Shown: positions 1-7,476, counted from the first letter of the stretch. The stretch is DNA of 10,760 nt from Chloroflexota bacterium (GCA_003229915.1 QIGA01000125.1:1-10760), one strand, 5' to 3'. Numbers and translations are program-made. The notes: generated from the letters alone by a model not told the origin.

Positions 1-1
1 G

Positions 2-271
2 ACCCCAGCCCTGGCCACTGAACTGGGATTATCCCTGAACAGGGGAGTCCTGGTGTCATTTATCGAGTCAGGCAGCCCATCAGACAAGGCAGGCCTCAAG
101 ACTGAAGATGTCATCACCCACTTGCAGGACCAGGAGGTCAGCGAGGCATCTCAGTTAATAAAGCTGTTGTGGCAGTACCATGTAGGGGAAAGCGTAAAGA
201 TAACTTTCTGGAGGGGGAAACAACTGCAGGACGTCTGGATCACCTTAGCCGAGAGACCGGAAGGAACTTAA
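2..271 (+). CDS. HtrA/DegP-type serine protease, C-terminal PDZ domain (5' partial)
   Basis: This is the 3' end of a gene that enters from the left edge. The open frame runs from base 2 to the TAA at 269-271 and gives 89 residues. The residues form one PDZ domain: a carboxylate-binding-loop region (LGLSLNRGVLV), then SGSPSDKAGLKTEDVIT, the usual 'SPADKAGLKxGDVI' signature, and a final strand with VGESVKITFWRGK. In the HtrA/Deg family such a domain follows a trypsin-like protease domain and binds exposed C-termini of substrates at the membrane or outside it. The catalytic domain is outside the window, so protease activity is inferred from the PDZ style only. A GTG at 53 lies inside the PDZ fold and is not the true start. 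A PDZ-carrying protein of another class (S2P or C-terminal processing protease) is possible but less likely, because the PDZ ends the protein. Confidence 0.8.
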   Translation, partial: TPALATELGLSLNRGVLVSFIESGSPSDKAGLKTEDVITHLQDQEVSEASQLIKLLWQYHVGESVKITFWRGKQLQDVWITLAERPEGT

Positions 272-275
272 CAGA

Positions 276-3200
276 TCATATCTTCTTCACCGCCAACACT
301 ACCTCATTGCCATCAAGAACGTAGTTTTTGACGAAGGCCCCCTCTGGAGAGCTTCCCTCGGTCAGTATCCGGGATAATGTCTCCTGCTTGATATAGGAAG
401 CAGATACCTTCATCACTCGCTGGATAGAATCTCCGCCCTGATAATAGGTCTCGATGTAATCTGCGATATCAAAGCCCGCTTGCTTGCGCATCGTCTGGAT
501 GCGGTGTACTAGCTCCCGCTCCAGGCCTTCGTCAGCAAGCTGCGGTGTAATGTCGCTATCTATCATCACCGCCAGACCACCATCCTCGACCACAGGCCAA
601 TCTGGAGATTCATCCGCTGGCAGCTTCTCAACAACGTGCAGTTCCTTGACGTTAAGCTCCTCCAGCACTTGAGCCGCCATTCGATTTAGGCCGGCTTCTT
701 CTCTCTCCGACCTTACCCTGACCAGCACTTTCGCAATAGGCTGGCGCACCTTCAAGTTAGCTTTGGCCCGGGCGGATCGCCCCATGCTCGACACCGTCAT
801 CGCCAGTCGAGTATCAGCAGAAAGCTCCTCATCCACCTGGCTCAGGTCAGCCTGTGGATAGTCGGCCAGATGAACGCTCTCCGGAGCGCCTTCGTCAAAG
901 GACCTGACCAGGTTTTGATAGAGCTCCTCAGCAATAAATGGGGTGAACGGGGCAAGTAGCTTGGCTAAGGTCGCTAAACACTGGTATAGGGTAGTGTATG
1001 CCGCTTGCTTGTCAGCATCATTCTCGCTCTTCCAGAACCGCCTCCGGCTCCTTCTCACATACCAGTTGGAGAGGTCTTGTACGAAATCCTCAATCTTGCG
1101 TCCCGACCCCGTGGGATCATATTCATCGAGTGACCGCGTTACCCCATCAATAAGATGGTTCAGTTCCGAAAGAATCCAGCGGTCCAGCTCAGGAAGACTA
1201 TCCAGCTCGACAGCAGTACGAGGATCGAACTTGTCGATGTTAGCATAGGTCACAAAAAACGAGTAGGTATTCCACAGGGTCAGCAAGAACTTGCGCACAA
1301 CCTCCTCGACCAGTTGTTGGGAAAAACGGCGCACATTGCCCGGTGGGGAGGAAGTGTAGAGATACCAGCGCAGGGCGTCAGCACCGGTGGCATCCAGTAC
1401 CTCCCCAGGCGTGACAACGTTGCCCTTGGACTTGCTCATTTTCTCGCCAGCGCTGTCGAGGATGTGGCCAAGACAGATCACGTTCTTGAAACAGGGCTGC
1501 CCCTTGAGAAGGGTAGAGATGGCATGCAGACTATAGAACCAACCCCGTGTTTGATCCACAGCCTCACAGATATAGTCAGCAGGGAAACGTTCCTCAAAAA
1601 CAGTCTGGTTCTCAAAGGGATAGTGCCATTGGGCAAATGGCATGGCTCCGGAGTCGAACCAGCAGTCAATAACCTCGGGCACACGGCGCATATCCTTGCT
1701 GCATTGGGGACAACCGTAAGTCACATCGTCTATATAGGGACGATGCAAGTCAGAGAGCCCATCTACGCCTCTGATGCCTGGTTTGCTTCTGAGTTCTTCA
1801 ACGCCTCCAATGCAATCATCGTGGCCACAGTCTGCACACCTCCAGATAGGTAGCGGCGTGCCCCAGTAGCGCTCCCGCGAGAAAGCCCAGTCCACGTTGT
1901 TATCCAGCCAGTCGCCGAAGCGCCCGTATTTGATGTGCTCTGGATACCAGTTGATCTCCGCGTTTCCTGAGATAAGCCTGTCCTTTTTGGCGGTAGTCCT
2001 GATGTACCACGAGGGCTTGGCATAATAAAGCAGAGGAGTATTGCAGCGCCAGCAGAAGGGATAAGTATGGCGGATGGTCTCGCTGCGATAGAGAAGCCCA
2101 CGTGATTTCAGGTCTTCGAGGATCAGGGGATCGGCATCCTTGACAAACAGTCCAGCGAAAAGATAGGTGCCCTGTATCACCCCCTGTGGATCGACATAAT
2201 CTCGCACGAAGTCGAGGCTATCATCCTCGCCTGCCTCGAAATCTACTTCGCCGAAAGCGGGAGCGATATGCACAACACCGGTGCCCTCCTCCATGGACAC
2301 AAAGTCTGCTGGGATGACCGGGTAGCTAAGCTCTGAATACTCCTTCTGAGGTTCAATTGCTCCCCGAAATCCTCCTCCAGCACGATTGTAGTACAGTTGA
2401 AACCGCCTCCGCTCGATTCCATATTTGTGGGGATCGAAGAGGGGCTTATATCTCAAGTTTCCCCCGGCAAGCTCAGATCCCATCATTCTTTGTTCTACCT
2501 CGTAGTTGTCAAGGCCCAGCCATTTCATTCGGGCTGAGGCCACGATTAAGTACTCATCAGCGCCCTTCAGCAGAACATACTCAGCATCGGGCGCAACCGC
2601 CAACGCTGTATTCCCTGGGAGAGTCCACGGCGTAGTTGTCCACGCCAAGAGGTAAACAGGCTTTGCCAAGAATCGCTGCCAGTCACCAAACAGGTCGTCC
2701 ACACCTGCCTCAGTAGGATCGACCTTGAACTTTATGTAAACCGATGGGTCTTCCGTCTCCTTATACCCCAGAGCAACCTCGTGAGAGGAGAGCGAGGTGC
2801 CGCAGCGGGGACAGTGCGGCGTAACCTTGTAGCCCTGGTAGACAAGTCCCTTTTCCCAAAGTTGTTTTATTATCCACCAGCAGGTCTCGATGTAGCTGTT
2901 GTCGAAGGTAACATACGGATGTTTCATATCTATCCAGAAGCCGATGCGATCCGTGAGCTCCTCCCACTCCTTGACATACCTGAGCACGTTCCGGCGACAA
3001 AGCCTGTTGAATTCAGCGACGCCGAAGGCCTCGATATCAGGCTTGCTTTTCAGCCCAAGCTCGTTCTCCACCTCAAGCTCCACAGGTAGGCCGTGGGTAT
3101 CCCAACCCGCCCTTCGCGGCGCGTGGTAACCCTTCATCGTCTTGTAGCGGGGAAACAGATCCTTGAAAACCCTCGCCAGCACATGGTGGATCCCCGGGCT

Positions 3201-3356
3201 GGCATTCGCTGTTGGAGGCCCATCGTAGAGAACATACTGAGGCCCACCCTCGCGCAGCTCCACGCTACGCTCGAAGATGCGTCTCTCTTGCCAAAAGCTG
3301 AGTACACTCTGCTCAAGCACAGGAAAATCGACTCTGCTAGTCACCTGCTTAAACAT
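276..3356 (-). CDS. ileS: Isoleucyl-tRNA synthetase, IleRS2 type
   Basis: This class I aminoacyl-tRNA synthetase charges tRNA-Ile with isoleucine in the cytoplasm (1026 residues). Visible in order: the signature region PTANASPGIHHVLAR (residues 48-62) with GIHH at 55-58; a CPRC pair (182-185); the CP1 editing domain with WTTTPWTLPGN (239-249) and GTGVVHIAPAFGEVD (358-372); CWRC (435-438); CADC (507-510); CPQC (549-552); the KMSKS loop at 639-643; then the anticodon-binding domain and a long C-terminal extension. Length and signature style fit the IleRS2 clade, whose members resist mupirocin. GIHH replaces the canonical HxGH order. The ATG at 3356 is chosen because AGGAGG lies five bases before it; a TTG at 3377 would start inside the T-box terminator tail. 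Expression is controlled by the T-box leader directly upstream. The stop codon lies four bases from the stop of the convergent protease gene. Confidence 0.97.
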   Translation of the reverse strand: MFKQVTSRVDFPVLEQSVLSFWQERRIFERSVELREGGPQYVLYDGPPTANASPGIHHVLARVFKDLFPRYKTMKGYHAPRRAGWDTHGLPVELEVENELGLKSKPDIEAFGVAEFNRLCRRNVLRYVKEWEELTDRIGFWIDMKHPYVTFDNSYIETCWWIIKQLWEKGLVYQGYKVTPHCPRCGTSLSSHEVALGYKETEDPSVYIKFKVDPTEAGVDDLFGDWQRFLAKPVYLLAWTTTPWTLPGNTALAVAPDAEYVLLKGADEYLIVASARMKWLGLDNYEVEQRMMGSELAGGNLRYKPLFDPHKYGIERRRFQLYYNRAGGGFRGAIEPQKEYSELSYPVIPADFVSMEEGTGVVHIAPAFGEVDFEAGEDDSLDFVRDYVDPQGVIQGTYLFAGLFVKDADPLILEDLKSRGLLYRSETIRHTYPFCWRCNTPLLYYAKPSWYIRTTAKKDRLISGNAEINWYPEHIKYGRFGDWLDNNVDWAFSRERYWGTPLPIWRCADCGHDDCIGGVEELRSKPGIRGVDGLSDLHRPYIDDVTYGCPQCSKDMRRVPEVIDCWFDSGAMPFAQWHYPFENQTVFEERFPADYICEAVDQTRGWFYSLHAISTLLKGQPCFKNVICLGHILDSAGEKMSKSKGNVVTPGEVLDATGADALRWYLYTSSPPGNVRRFSQQLVEEVVRKFLLTLWNTYSFFVTYANIDKFDPRTAVELDSLPELDRWILSELNHLIDGVTRSLDEYDPTGSGRKIEDFVQDLSNWYVRRSRRRFWKSENDADKQAAYTTLYQCLATLAKLLAPFTPFIAEELYQNLVRSFDEGAPESVHLADYPQADLSQVDEELSADTRLAMTVSSMGRSARAKANLKVRQPIAKVLVRVRSEREEAGLNRMAAQVLEELNVKELHVVEKLPADESPDWPVVEDGGLAVMIDSDITPQLADEGLERELVHRIQTMRKQAGFDIADYIETYYQGGDSIQRVMKVSASYIKQETLSRILTEGSSPEGAFVKNYVLDGNEVVLAVKKI

Positions 3357-3370
3357 AGAATCCTCCTGCC

Positions 3371-3404
3371 AAAACAAAGAGTCCCGCCCTCGAAGGGACG
3401 GGAC
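3371..3404 (-). terminator. Regulated intrinsic terminator of the ileS T-box
   Basis: On the minus strand GTCCCGTCCC and GGGCGGGAC form a GC-rich hairpin around a TTCGA loop, followed by the T-rich stretch TCTTTGTTTT. The left arm also pairs with the T-box sequence to form the antiterminator, so the two structures exclude each other. This makes it a conditional terminator that acts when tRNA-Ile is charged. Confidence 0.9.
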
Positions 3405-3636
3405 TTGATTCCCGCGGTACCACCCTACTTCCCCGACTTATCGGGGCTCTCATCAAGGCACATAATCATGCCCCGTCTGGAATAACGGCTGACGAAACCG
3501 GCCAAGCCTACTTAGGAAACCCTTTTCGGTTGACGACTCGGGAGGGATTTTCACCCGGGTTAGTCACATCTGCTCCCACCATACCAGACTCGCTGTGTGG
3601 TTCACCCGCCTACTCGTCTCCGTCACTGCCTTTTTC
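3375..3636 (-). ncRNA. T-box riboswitch leader of ileS (tRNA-Ile sensing)
   Basis: The leader reads uncharged tRNA-Ile and lets RNA polymerase pass the terminator into ileS. On the minus strand it shows a Stem I start with GTGACGGAGACGAGTAG (about 3627-3611), the AG-bulge/distal-loop region AGCGAGTCTGGTATGGTGGG (about 3594-3575), and the specifier side GAAAATCCCTCCCGAG. In that segment ATC at 3546-3548 is the isoleucine codon expected to pair with the tRNA anticodon. Later come the hairpins GGCATGATTATGTGCC and CCCCGATAAGTCGGGG, then the T-box sequence TAGGGTGGTACCGCGGG (3411-3427). The TGGT in it can pair with the tRNA end ACCA, which fits discriminator base A of tRNA-Ile. GTCCCGTCCCT is shared between the antiterminator and the terminator. 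Exact helix borders were judged by eye. Confidence 0.96.
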
Positions 3637-3642
3637 AAATGG

Positions 3643-3671
3643 AAACTAACATATTGCCACTGAGTTGTCAA
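3643..3671 (-). promoter_or_regulatory. Promoter of the ileS T-box transcript
   Basis: A perfect -35 box TTGACA (3666-3671) is followed by a 17-base spacer and the -10 box TAGTTT (3643-3648), which has a TGT extended -10 element before it. The predicted start, near 3636, falls just before the 5' side of T-box Stem I, as expected. The -10 hexamer is weak, matching three of six consensus bases. The promoter fills the gap after the enoyl-CoA hydratase stop codon, so ileS is its own unit. Confidence 0.7.
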
Positions 3672-3686
3672 CGCCTAAAGCAAACA

Positions 3687-4469
3687 CTATCTCCCCGGGA
3701 ACTCCGGCGATCGACCCTCCAGGAATGATTTTATCCCCTCCTGAAAGTCTTCGGTCGTGCCATGTGCGGTCATGGCAAGCATTTCCATCTCCAATCCGGA
3801 GTCCAGACTGCTTTCCATTCCACGATTAACCAGTTTCTTAACAGCCTTCAGAGCCATTGGGCTCTTCGCCAACAGCTTTGCTACCATCTCGTTGGTCGCC
3901 TCCTGCAACTTACCAGCAGGAACAACCTTGTTTATCAGCCCGAGTCTTTCCGCCTCGGCTGGCGATATCCTATCACCGGTATAAAGAAGCTCTTTGGCTT
4001 TCCTGACGCCAATGAGCCGTGGTAGTCTCTGGGTGGCGCCACCACCGGGCACGAGGCCACGGTTAGCGTGCTGGTCGGAAAGCTTAGCCTCCTCCGAAGC
4101 GATAGCCAAGTCACAAACCATGACCAGCTCCAGACCACCCGCATAGGCCATGCCATTTATTGCCGCAATCACCGGCACACTCACATTCTCGATAGCACTG
4201 AATACCTTGTTCCACAGCCTGAGGAAGTAGTCCCTAGGCTTATCAGGCGGAATAGAGGCAATACCAGTAAGATCAGCGCCAGTGCAGAACGCTCTGCCGG
4301 TAGCTGTGATTACGGCAACCCTTACCGAAATATCATTCTCGATGTCGTCAACAACCGCAGCTAATTCCTCGAGCGCCTTCACATCCAGAGCATTGAGCAC
4401 ATCGGGACGATTGAGAGTTATCTTGGCCAGTCCCTCTTTCTTCTCGTAGATTATGTTGCTAAACTCCAT
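3687..4469 (-). CDS. Enoyl-CoA hydratase/isomerase (crotonase) family protein
   Basis: A 260-residue single-domain crotonase, the normal family length. These enzymes act on acyl-CoA thioesters in the cytoplasm and hold the thioester carbonyl in an oxyanion hole. The CoA/oxyanion region GRAFCTGADLTGI is at 58-70, and the second oxyanion loop AYAGGLELVMVCDLAIA is at 108-124. Then follow SDQHANRGLVPGGGATQRLP (131-150) and a typical helical C-terminus. E114 aligns with the first catalytic glutamate of rat mitochondrial enoyl-CoA hydratase (Glu144). The position of the second one (Glu164) appears to be H134, so ordinary hydratase chemistry is doubtful. The real reaction could be isomerisation, hydrolysis, decarboxylation or another crotonase reaction. 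AGGAGGT lies five bases before the ATG. It stands alone between jag and the ileS leader, so context gives no pathway. No strong promoter is visible; a TATATT at 4492-4497 has no good -35 partner. Confidence 0.9.
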   Translation of the reverse strand: MEFSNIIYEKKEGLAKITLNRPDVLNALDVKALEELAAVVDDIENDISVRVAVITATGRAFCTGADLTGIASIPPDKPRDYFLRLWNKVFSAIENVSVPVIAAINGMAYAGGLELVMVCDLAIASEEAKLSDQHANRGLVPGGGATQRLPRLIGVRKAKELLYTGDRISPAEAERLGLINKVVPAGKLQEATNEMVAKLLAKSPMALKAVKKLVNRGMESSLDSGLEMEMLAMTAHGTTEDFQEGIKSFLEGRSPEFPGR

Positions 4470-4538
4470 CGATACCTCCTGTCTCTCTAGTAATATACAT
4501 GTTGTGCTTCTGCGGTGATGTCCTCCGACGTGGGACCA

Positions 4539-4625
4539 CTAGGAGCATGTATGAGAGTTATGGATGGGCTGGAGCAGACGCTCTAGTCTACCCCTGTTTT
4601 GCCGAGTTTCCGGACGCCATCTCCT
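4539..4625. repeat. Dispersed palindromic intergenic repeat, copy A (short form)
   Basis: This segment between jag and the enoyl-CoA hydratase gene aligns with 8385-8494. I count about 29 of 38 identical bases on the left side and about 30 of 38 on the right. It begins CTAGGAGC, ends near CTCCT, and has at its centre one imperfect 18-base palindrome, CTGGAGCAGACGCTCTAG (4569-4586). Relative to copy B it lacks 24 bases, one palindrome unit. AGGAG at 4541-4545 and CTCCT at 4621-4625 form short inverted ends. There is no coding capacity. Confidence 0.7.
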
Positions 4626-4671
4626 CGAAATATCCCATTGGTAGGATACGTGGCAACGGGACTGGAACGGC

Positions 4672-5334
4672 TTACGCCTCGCTATTACCCTTAGAGAGGA
4701 TAGCTATCTTGCGACTATCGCCTTGCCCTATGCTTTGGGTAGTCACGTAAGGGCTGTCTCGCAGTTCCAAGTGAATAACCCTGCGTTCGCCGGCAGGCAT
4801 CGGCTCCAACGTAACCGATCTACCAGTGGATCTAACCTGGTCTGCCAGACGTCGAGCCAGAAATTGCAGCGATTCGTAACGCCGTTGCCGATACCCCTCA
4901 ACATCAACTACCACTCCGGCACGTGCCTTGAAATGTCTGCTGACAATAAGATTTACCAGATATTGCAGCGATGAAAGGGTTTCACCGCGCCTTCCAATGA
5001 GGATGCCCAGGTCCTCGCCTACAATATCGAATGGGATCGCAGCTTGCTCACCACTTTCTCTTGCCCCAAGATTGACGCTCGCGGGTATTCCTAGCAGCGA
5101 TAGAAGATTCTCCAAGACTTCCTTGGCCATACCTCCAACATCGACACCTTCGTTGGACAATAGCCCCAGCGGCGTCACCCTAACCCTGACCTCCTCAGAG
5201 CCTAGCCCAAAGAGACCACCTCTTCCTCTCTTGACAACGACCACCTCGACCTCAGACCTGCTCAGTCCCAGTTCCGCTAAAGCGATATCAACGGCTTCTT
5301 CTTCGGACTTTGCGCTTATCTCGATGCTTTCCAT
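4672..5334 (-). CDS. jag: Jag/SpoIIIJ-associated RNA-binding protein (Jag-N, KH, R3H)
   Basis: A cytoplasmic RNA-binding protein of the Jag (KhpB/EloR) family, 220 residues. Its genes usually sit next to yidC, and the protein is linked with cell elongation and small-RNA binding in Gram-positive bacteria. The Jag-N domain covers residues 1 to about 53 and holds the KRGRGGLFGLGSEEVRV signature. A KH domain follows with the GxxG loop GRRG (114-117). The R3H domain ends the protein with the R184-x-x-x-H188 motif (RRVIH). I chose the ATG at 5334 because the domain starts there (MESIEISAKSEEEA) and AGAAGG lies six bases before it; an in-frame start at 5421 would add 29 residues with no match to the family. 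Even with the short start, the gene overlaps the end of yidC by 47 bases in another frame, which suggests translational coupling. It is the last gene of the rpmH operon. No clear terminator follows it. Confidence 0.93.
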   Translation of the reverse strand: MESIEISAKSEEEAVDIALAELGLSRSEVEVVVVKRGRGGLFGLGSEEVRVRVTPLGLLSNEGVDVGGMAKEVLENLLSLLGIPASVNLGARESGEQAAIPFDIVGEDLGILIGRRGETLSSLQYLVNLIVSRHFKARAGVVVDVEGYRQRRYESLQFLARRLADQVRSTGRSVTLEPMPAGERRVIHLELRDSPYVTTQSIGQGDSRKIAILSKGNSEA

Positions 5335-6328
5335 GACTAACCTTCTTTCGACGAGAGTCTTCATCATCACGAACGGCCCCCGTGCTCTCACTATCAGCGT
5401 TTTCTGCAGCAGCATATTCACCGCTCTCGCCCTTTCCTGAACCTGCTCTGGTACTTACAGACGTGCCAGGTGGCTGTCGGAATCCTCCCTTTATGGAGCC
5501 CAGAGAAGGAACCGTCAGAGTCCCCCAGCCAGTCACGCGGTATTGTATCACCATGCTTATGAGATTGGTGAGCACCCAGTACAGAGAGAGGCCACTAGGA
5601 AAAGATAAGGCGAAAAAGCCAAACAGCAGCGGCATTAACCATACCATCATGCGACTCATCTGCTGCTGCGAAGGGTCAGCGGACGGCTGTTGGGACATCT
5701 TCTGCAGCATCCACATACTCGCCGCTACCAGAACGGCCATAAAGACATCTCCGCTACCCAGATCGAGCCAGAGGAAGCGGTTATTCAGCGGCACTTGCCC
5801 CTGGATCACCGACCAAGAATAGAGCTGTCTCGACAGGCCAACAAGGTTTTCAGGGGCATAGCCCATACCTTGAATAACCGCCTGGTAAAGGCCTATCCAG
5901 ATGGGGAACTGAACTAACATGGGGAAAGCGCAGCCAATGGGATTAACTCCCTCTTCTTTATAGAGCTTCATCGTTTCCTGACCAAGCTTCTGCTTGTCCT
6001 TGGCATACTTCTTTTGCAGCTCCTTCATCTTGGGTTGTATCGACTGCATTGCCCTAGTGGAATGGAGCTGTTTCAAGGTAAGTGGCATTGTTGCCAAGCG
6101 GACGATTATGGTCAGCACGACAATGGCCAGTCCGAAGCTGTTGAAAAGATACCCCGATAGCAAGACCAGAAAGTTCAGCATCGGCTGCAGGAGCACTGCG
6201 TCAAACAGGCCTACCGGGGAAACAACCCCGGAGACAAAGAGGAAAATCAACACTACCAGAAGCAAGAGAAAGATATTCCGATAATTTCTCCCAACTCCGC
6301 TCCCAGCTTGTGGCATAGCTTCAGACAT
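5288..6328 (-). CDS. yidC: YidC/Oxa1/SpoIIIJ family membrane protein insertase
   Basis: This insertase places proteins into the cytoplasmic membrane, alone or with SecYEG (346 residues). Hydrophobic segments lie near residues 19-36, 56-76, 135-155, 195-210, 228-245 and 247-263. R77, in TIIVRLATMPLTLKQL, matches the conserved arginine of the hydrophilic groove. The coiled, charged cytoplasmic loop runs over about 95-127 (QPKMKELQKKYAKDKQK). The large periplasmic domain of proteobacterial YidC is absent, so it is the short monoderm/organelle form. There is no lipobox, unlike Bacillus SpoIIIJ. The tail (about 290-346) is hydrophilic, with acidic residues and then a strongly basic end (KRKVRRRSR), as in family members that bind the ribosome. 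AGAGAGAAG precedes the ATG at 6328. It starts 14 bases after the lipoprotein gene and overlaps jag. Confidence 0.96.
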   Translation of the reverse strand: MSEAMPQAGSGVGRNYRNIFLLLLVVLIFLFVSGVVSPVGLFDAVLLQPMLNFLVLLSGYLFNSFGLAIVVLTIIVRLATMPLTLKQLHSTRAMQSIQPKMKELQKKYAKDKQKLGQETMKLYKEEGVNPIGCAFPMLVQFPIWIGLYQAVIQGMGYAPENLVGLSRQLYSWSVIQGQVPLNNRFLWLDLGSGDVFMAVLVAASMWMLQKMSQQPSADPSQQQMSRMMVWLMPLLFGFFALSFPSGLSLYWVLTNLISMVIQYRVTGWGTLTVPSLGSIKGGFRQPPGTSVSTRAGSGKGESGEYAAAENADSESTGAVRDDEDSRRKKVSHGKHRDKRKVRRRSR

Positions 6329-6342
6329 GGCTTCTCTCTATC

Positions 6343-7476
6343 TCACTCACTCAGTGTAACGCTCCAATCCTGCTGACCTGTTGCGCCATCGAAAGTATAG
6401 AGCCTGTTGTCCTGAGCATTTACGTATACTTTACCACCAGAGACGAAAAGAGAAGCAAGCACCTTGGTCTCAAGATCGAAATCCCACCTCTCTTCGCCGC
6501 TCTCCAAATCCAGACCATAGACCTTACCTTCCTCGGCAGCCACTACTAGTACATCACCTGAGATAACCGGAGACGACTTGATTTGACTTCCAGCATCGAA
6601 GGGATTGGACCATGCCAACGCTCCACTCCCAGCATCAATAGCGTAAACATTGCGATCCAGGGAACCTGCATAAATAATGCCGTTATCGTAAAGAGCTTCC
6701 GCCCAGAACCAGTTTCCCGCCTCTTCAAAGACCCATTTTTCGCCGCCAGTATCAGCATCGACAGCGTAGAACTTGTTATCAAAAGCACCAAAATAGACCA
6801 TGCTCCCAACAATCAGTGGTGATGAGGCAATGCCCCCACCGGCTTCGAAAGGCTCATTCCATTTGAGCGCTCCCGTTTCGGCATCGATAGCGTACAACTT
6901 CTGATCCAAAGAGCCGAAATAGACGGTTCCATCTCGAACTACAGGCGTTGACCAGATCTTATCTCCCGTCTGGAACGGAAGAAAGCCCTGCTTGGATTGC
7001 CCAGTATTAATATCGATAGCGTGGAGTTCTCCACCAGAGGTGCCGACGAAGAGAGTGCCGTCGGCAACAGCCACACCGCCAACGATAGAGCTACCAGCGT
7101 CATAATTCCATTCTTCGAACCCACTGGCTGTATCAATAGCGTAGACCTTTCCATCATAGGCCCCCATATAGACAACCCCATTCGCCACCACCGGAGGGCC
7201 GTAGAACATTCCCGCCCTGAATTGTCCGCCCCCGCCACAAGCCAAGAAACCACCGGCTTTATCATCCTTTTTCGGTTTCCATTCCCAGAGCCTGCTGCCG
7301 CTGTCCGGGTTCAAAGCGAGAACCCTGCCATCCATGGTACCAGCAAAGAGAGCGTCCCCATCAGCGACGATTCCTGGCCAACCCCTGGGGCCAATGCAGC
7401 CTGAAAGAACCAAAGCGGCAAGGACTACAGCAATGATAATAGCTTTCTTAGATCGAGTTAATTTGATGTCAAACAT
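6343..7476 (-). CDS. PQQ-like eight-repeat beta-propeller lipoprotein (BamB-like)
   Basis: A 377-residue exported lipoprotein. A basic start (KLTRSKK) and a hydrophobic helix lead to the lipobox VLSGC, with C27 as the lipidated cysteine. The rest is a chain of PQQ/quinoprotein-type repeats ending in x-Y-A-x-D-x-x-x-G-x-x-x-W. Eight are visible, ending near residues 66, 123, 164, 206, 248, 289, 331 and 371, mostly about 41-42 apart, enough for an eight-bladed propeller. The third is degenerate and lacks the tryptophan. A glycine-rich insert with C80 (ACGGGGQFRAG) breaks the first blade. The architecture equals that of BamB, a scaffold of the outer-membrane assembly machine, but nothing here suggests an outer membrane. 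A dehydrogenase is unlikely given the size. It sits 49 bases after yidD and 14 before yidC, so a role as an extracytoplasmic partner of membrane-protein insertion is inferred. AGAGGT lies six bases before the ATG. Confidence 0.88.
   Translation of the reverse strand: MFDIKLTRSKKAIIIAVVLAALVLSGCIGPRGWPGIVADGDALFAGTMDGRVLALNPDSGSRLWEWKPKKDDKAGGFLACGGGGQFRAGMFYGPPVVANGVVYMGAYDGKVYAIDTASGFEEWNYDAGSSIVGGVAVADGTLFVGTSGGELHAIDINTGQSKQGFLPFQTGDKIWSTPVVRDGTVYFGSLDQKLYAIDAETGALKWNEPFEAGGGIASSPLIVGSMVYFGAFDNKFYAVDADTGGEKWVFEEAGNWFWAEALYDNGIIYAGSLDRNVYAIDAGSGALAWSNPFDAGSQIKSSPVISGDVLVVAAEEGKVYGLDLESGEERWDFDLETKVLASLFVSGGKVYVNAQDNRLYTFDGATGQQDWSVTLSE

Noticed and set aside
1155..1853. Open reading frame of 232 codons on the plus strand, antisense to ileS
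   Set aside because: It lies wholly within ileS, whose protein is conserved along its full length; the antisense translation shows no family motif.
3357..3377. Upstream TTG start for ileS that adds seven residues
   Set aside because: It begins in the T-tail of the T-box terminator, and the extra residues include the region of the AGGAGG site that serves the ATG at 3356.
4499..4750. Plus-strand frame between jag and the enoyl-CoA hydratase gene
   Set aside because: It runs through palindromic repeat copy A and into the 3' end of jag, and its product has no recognisable features.
5335..5421. Longer jag start adding 29 residues
   Set aside because: The added residues do not resemble the Jag N-terminus and would deepen the overlap with yidC; the ATG at 5334 has a good ribosome-binding site.
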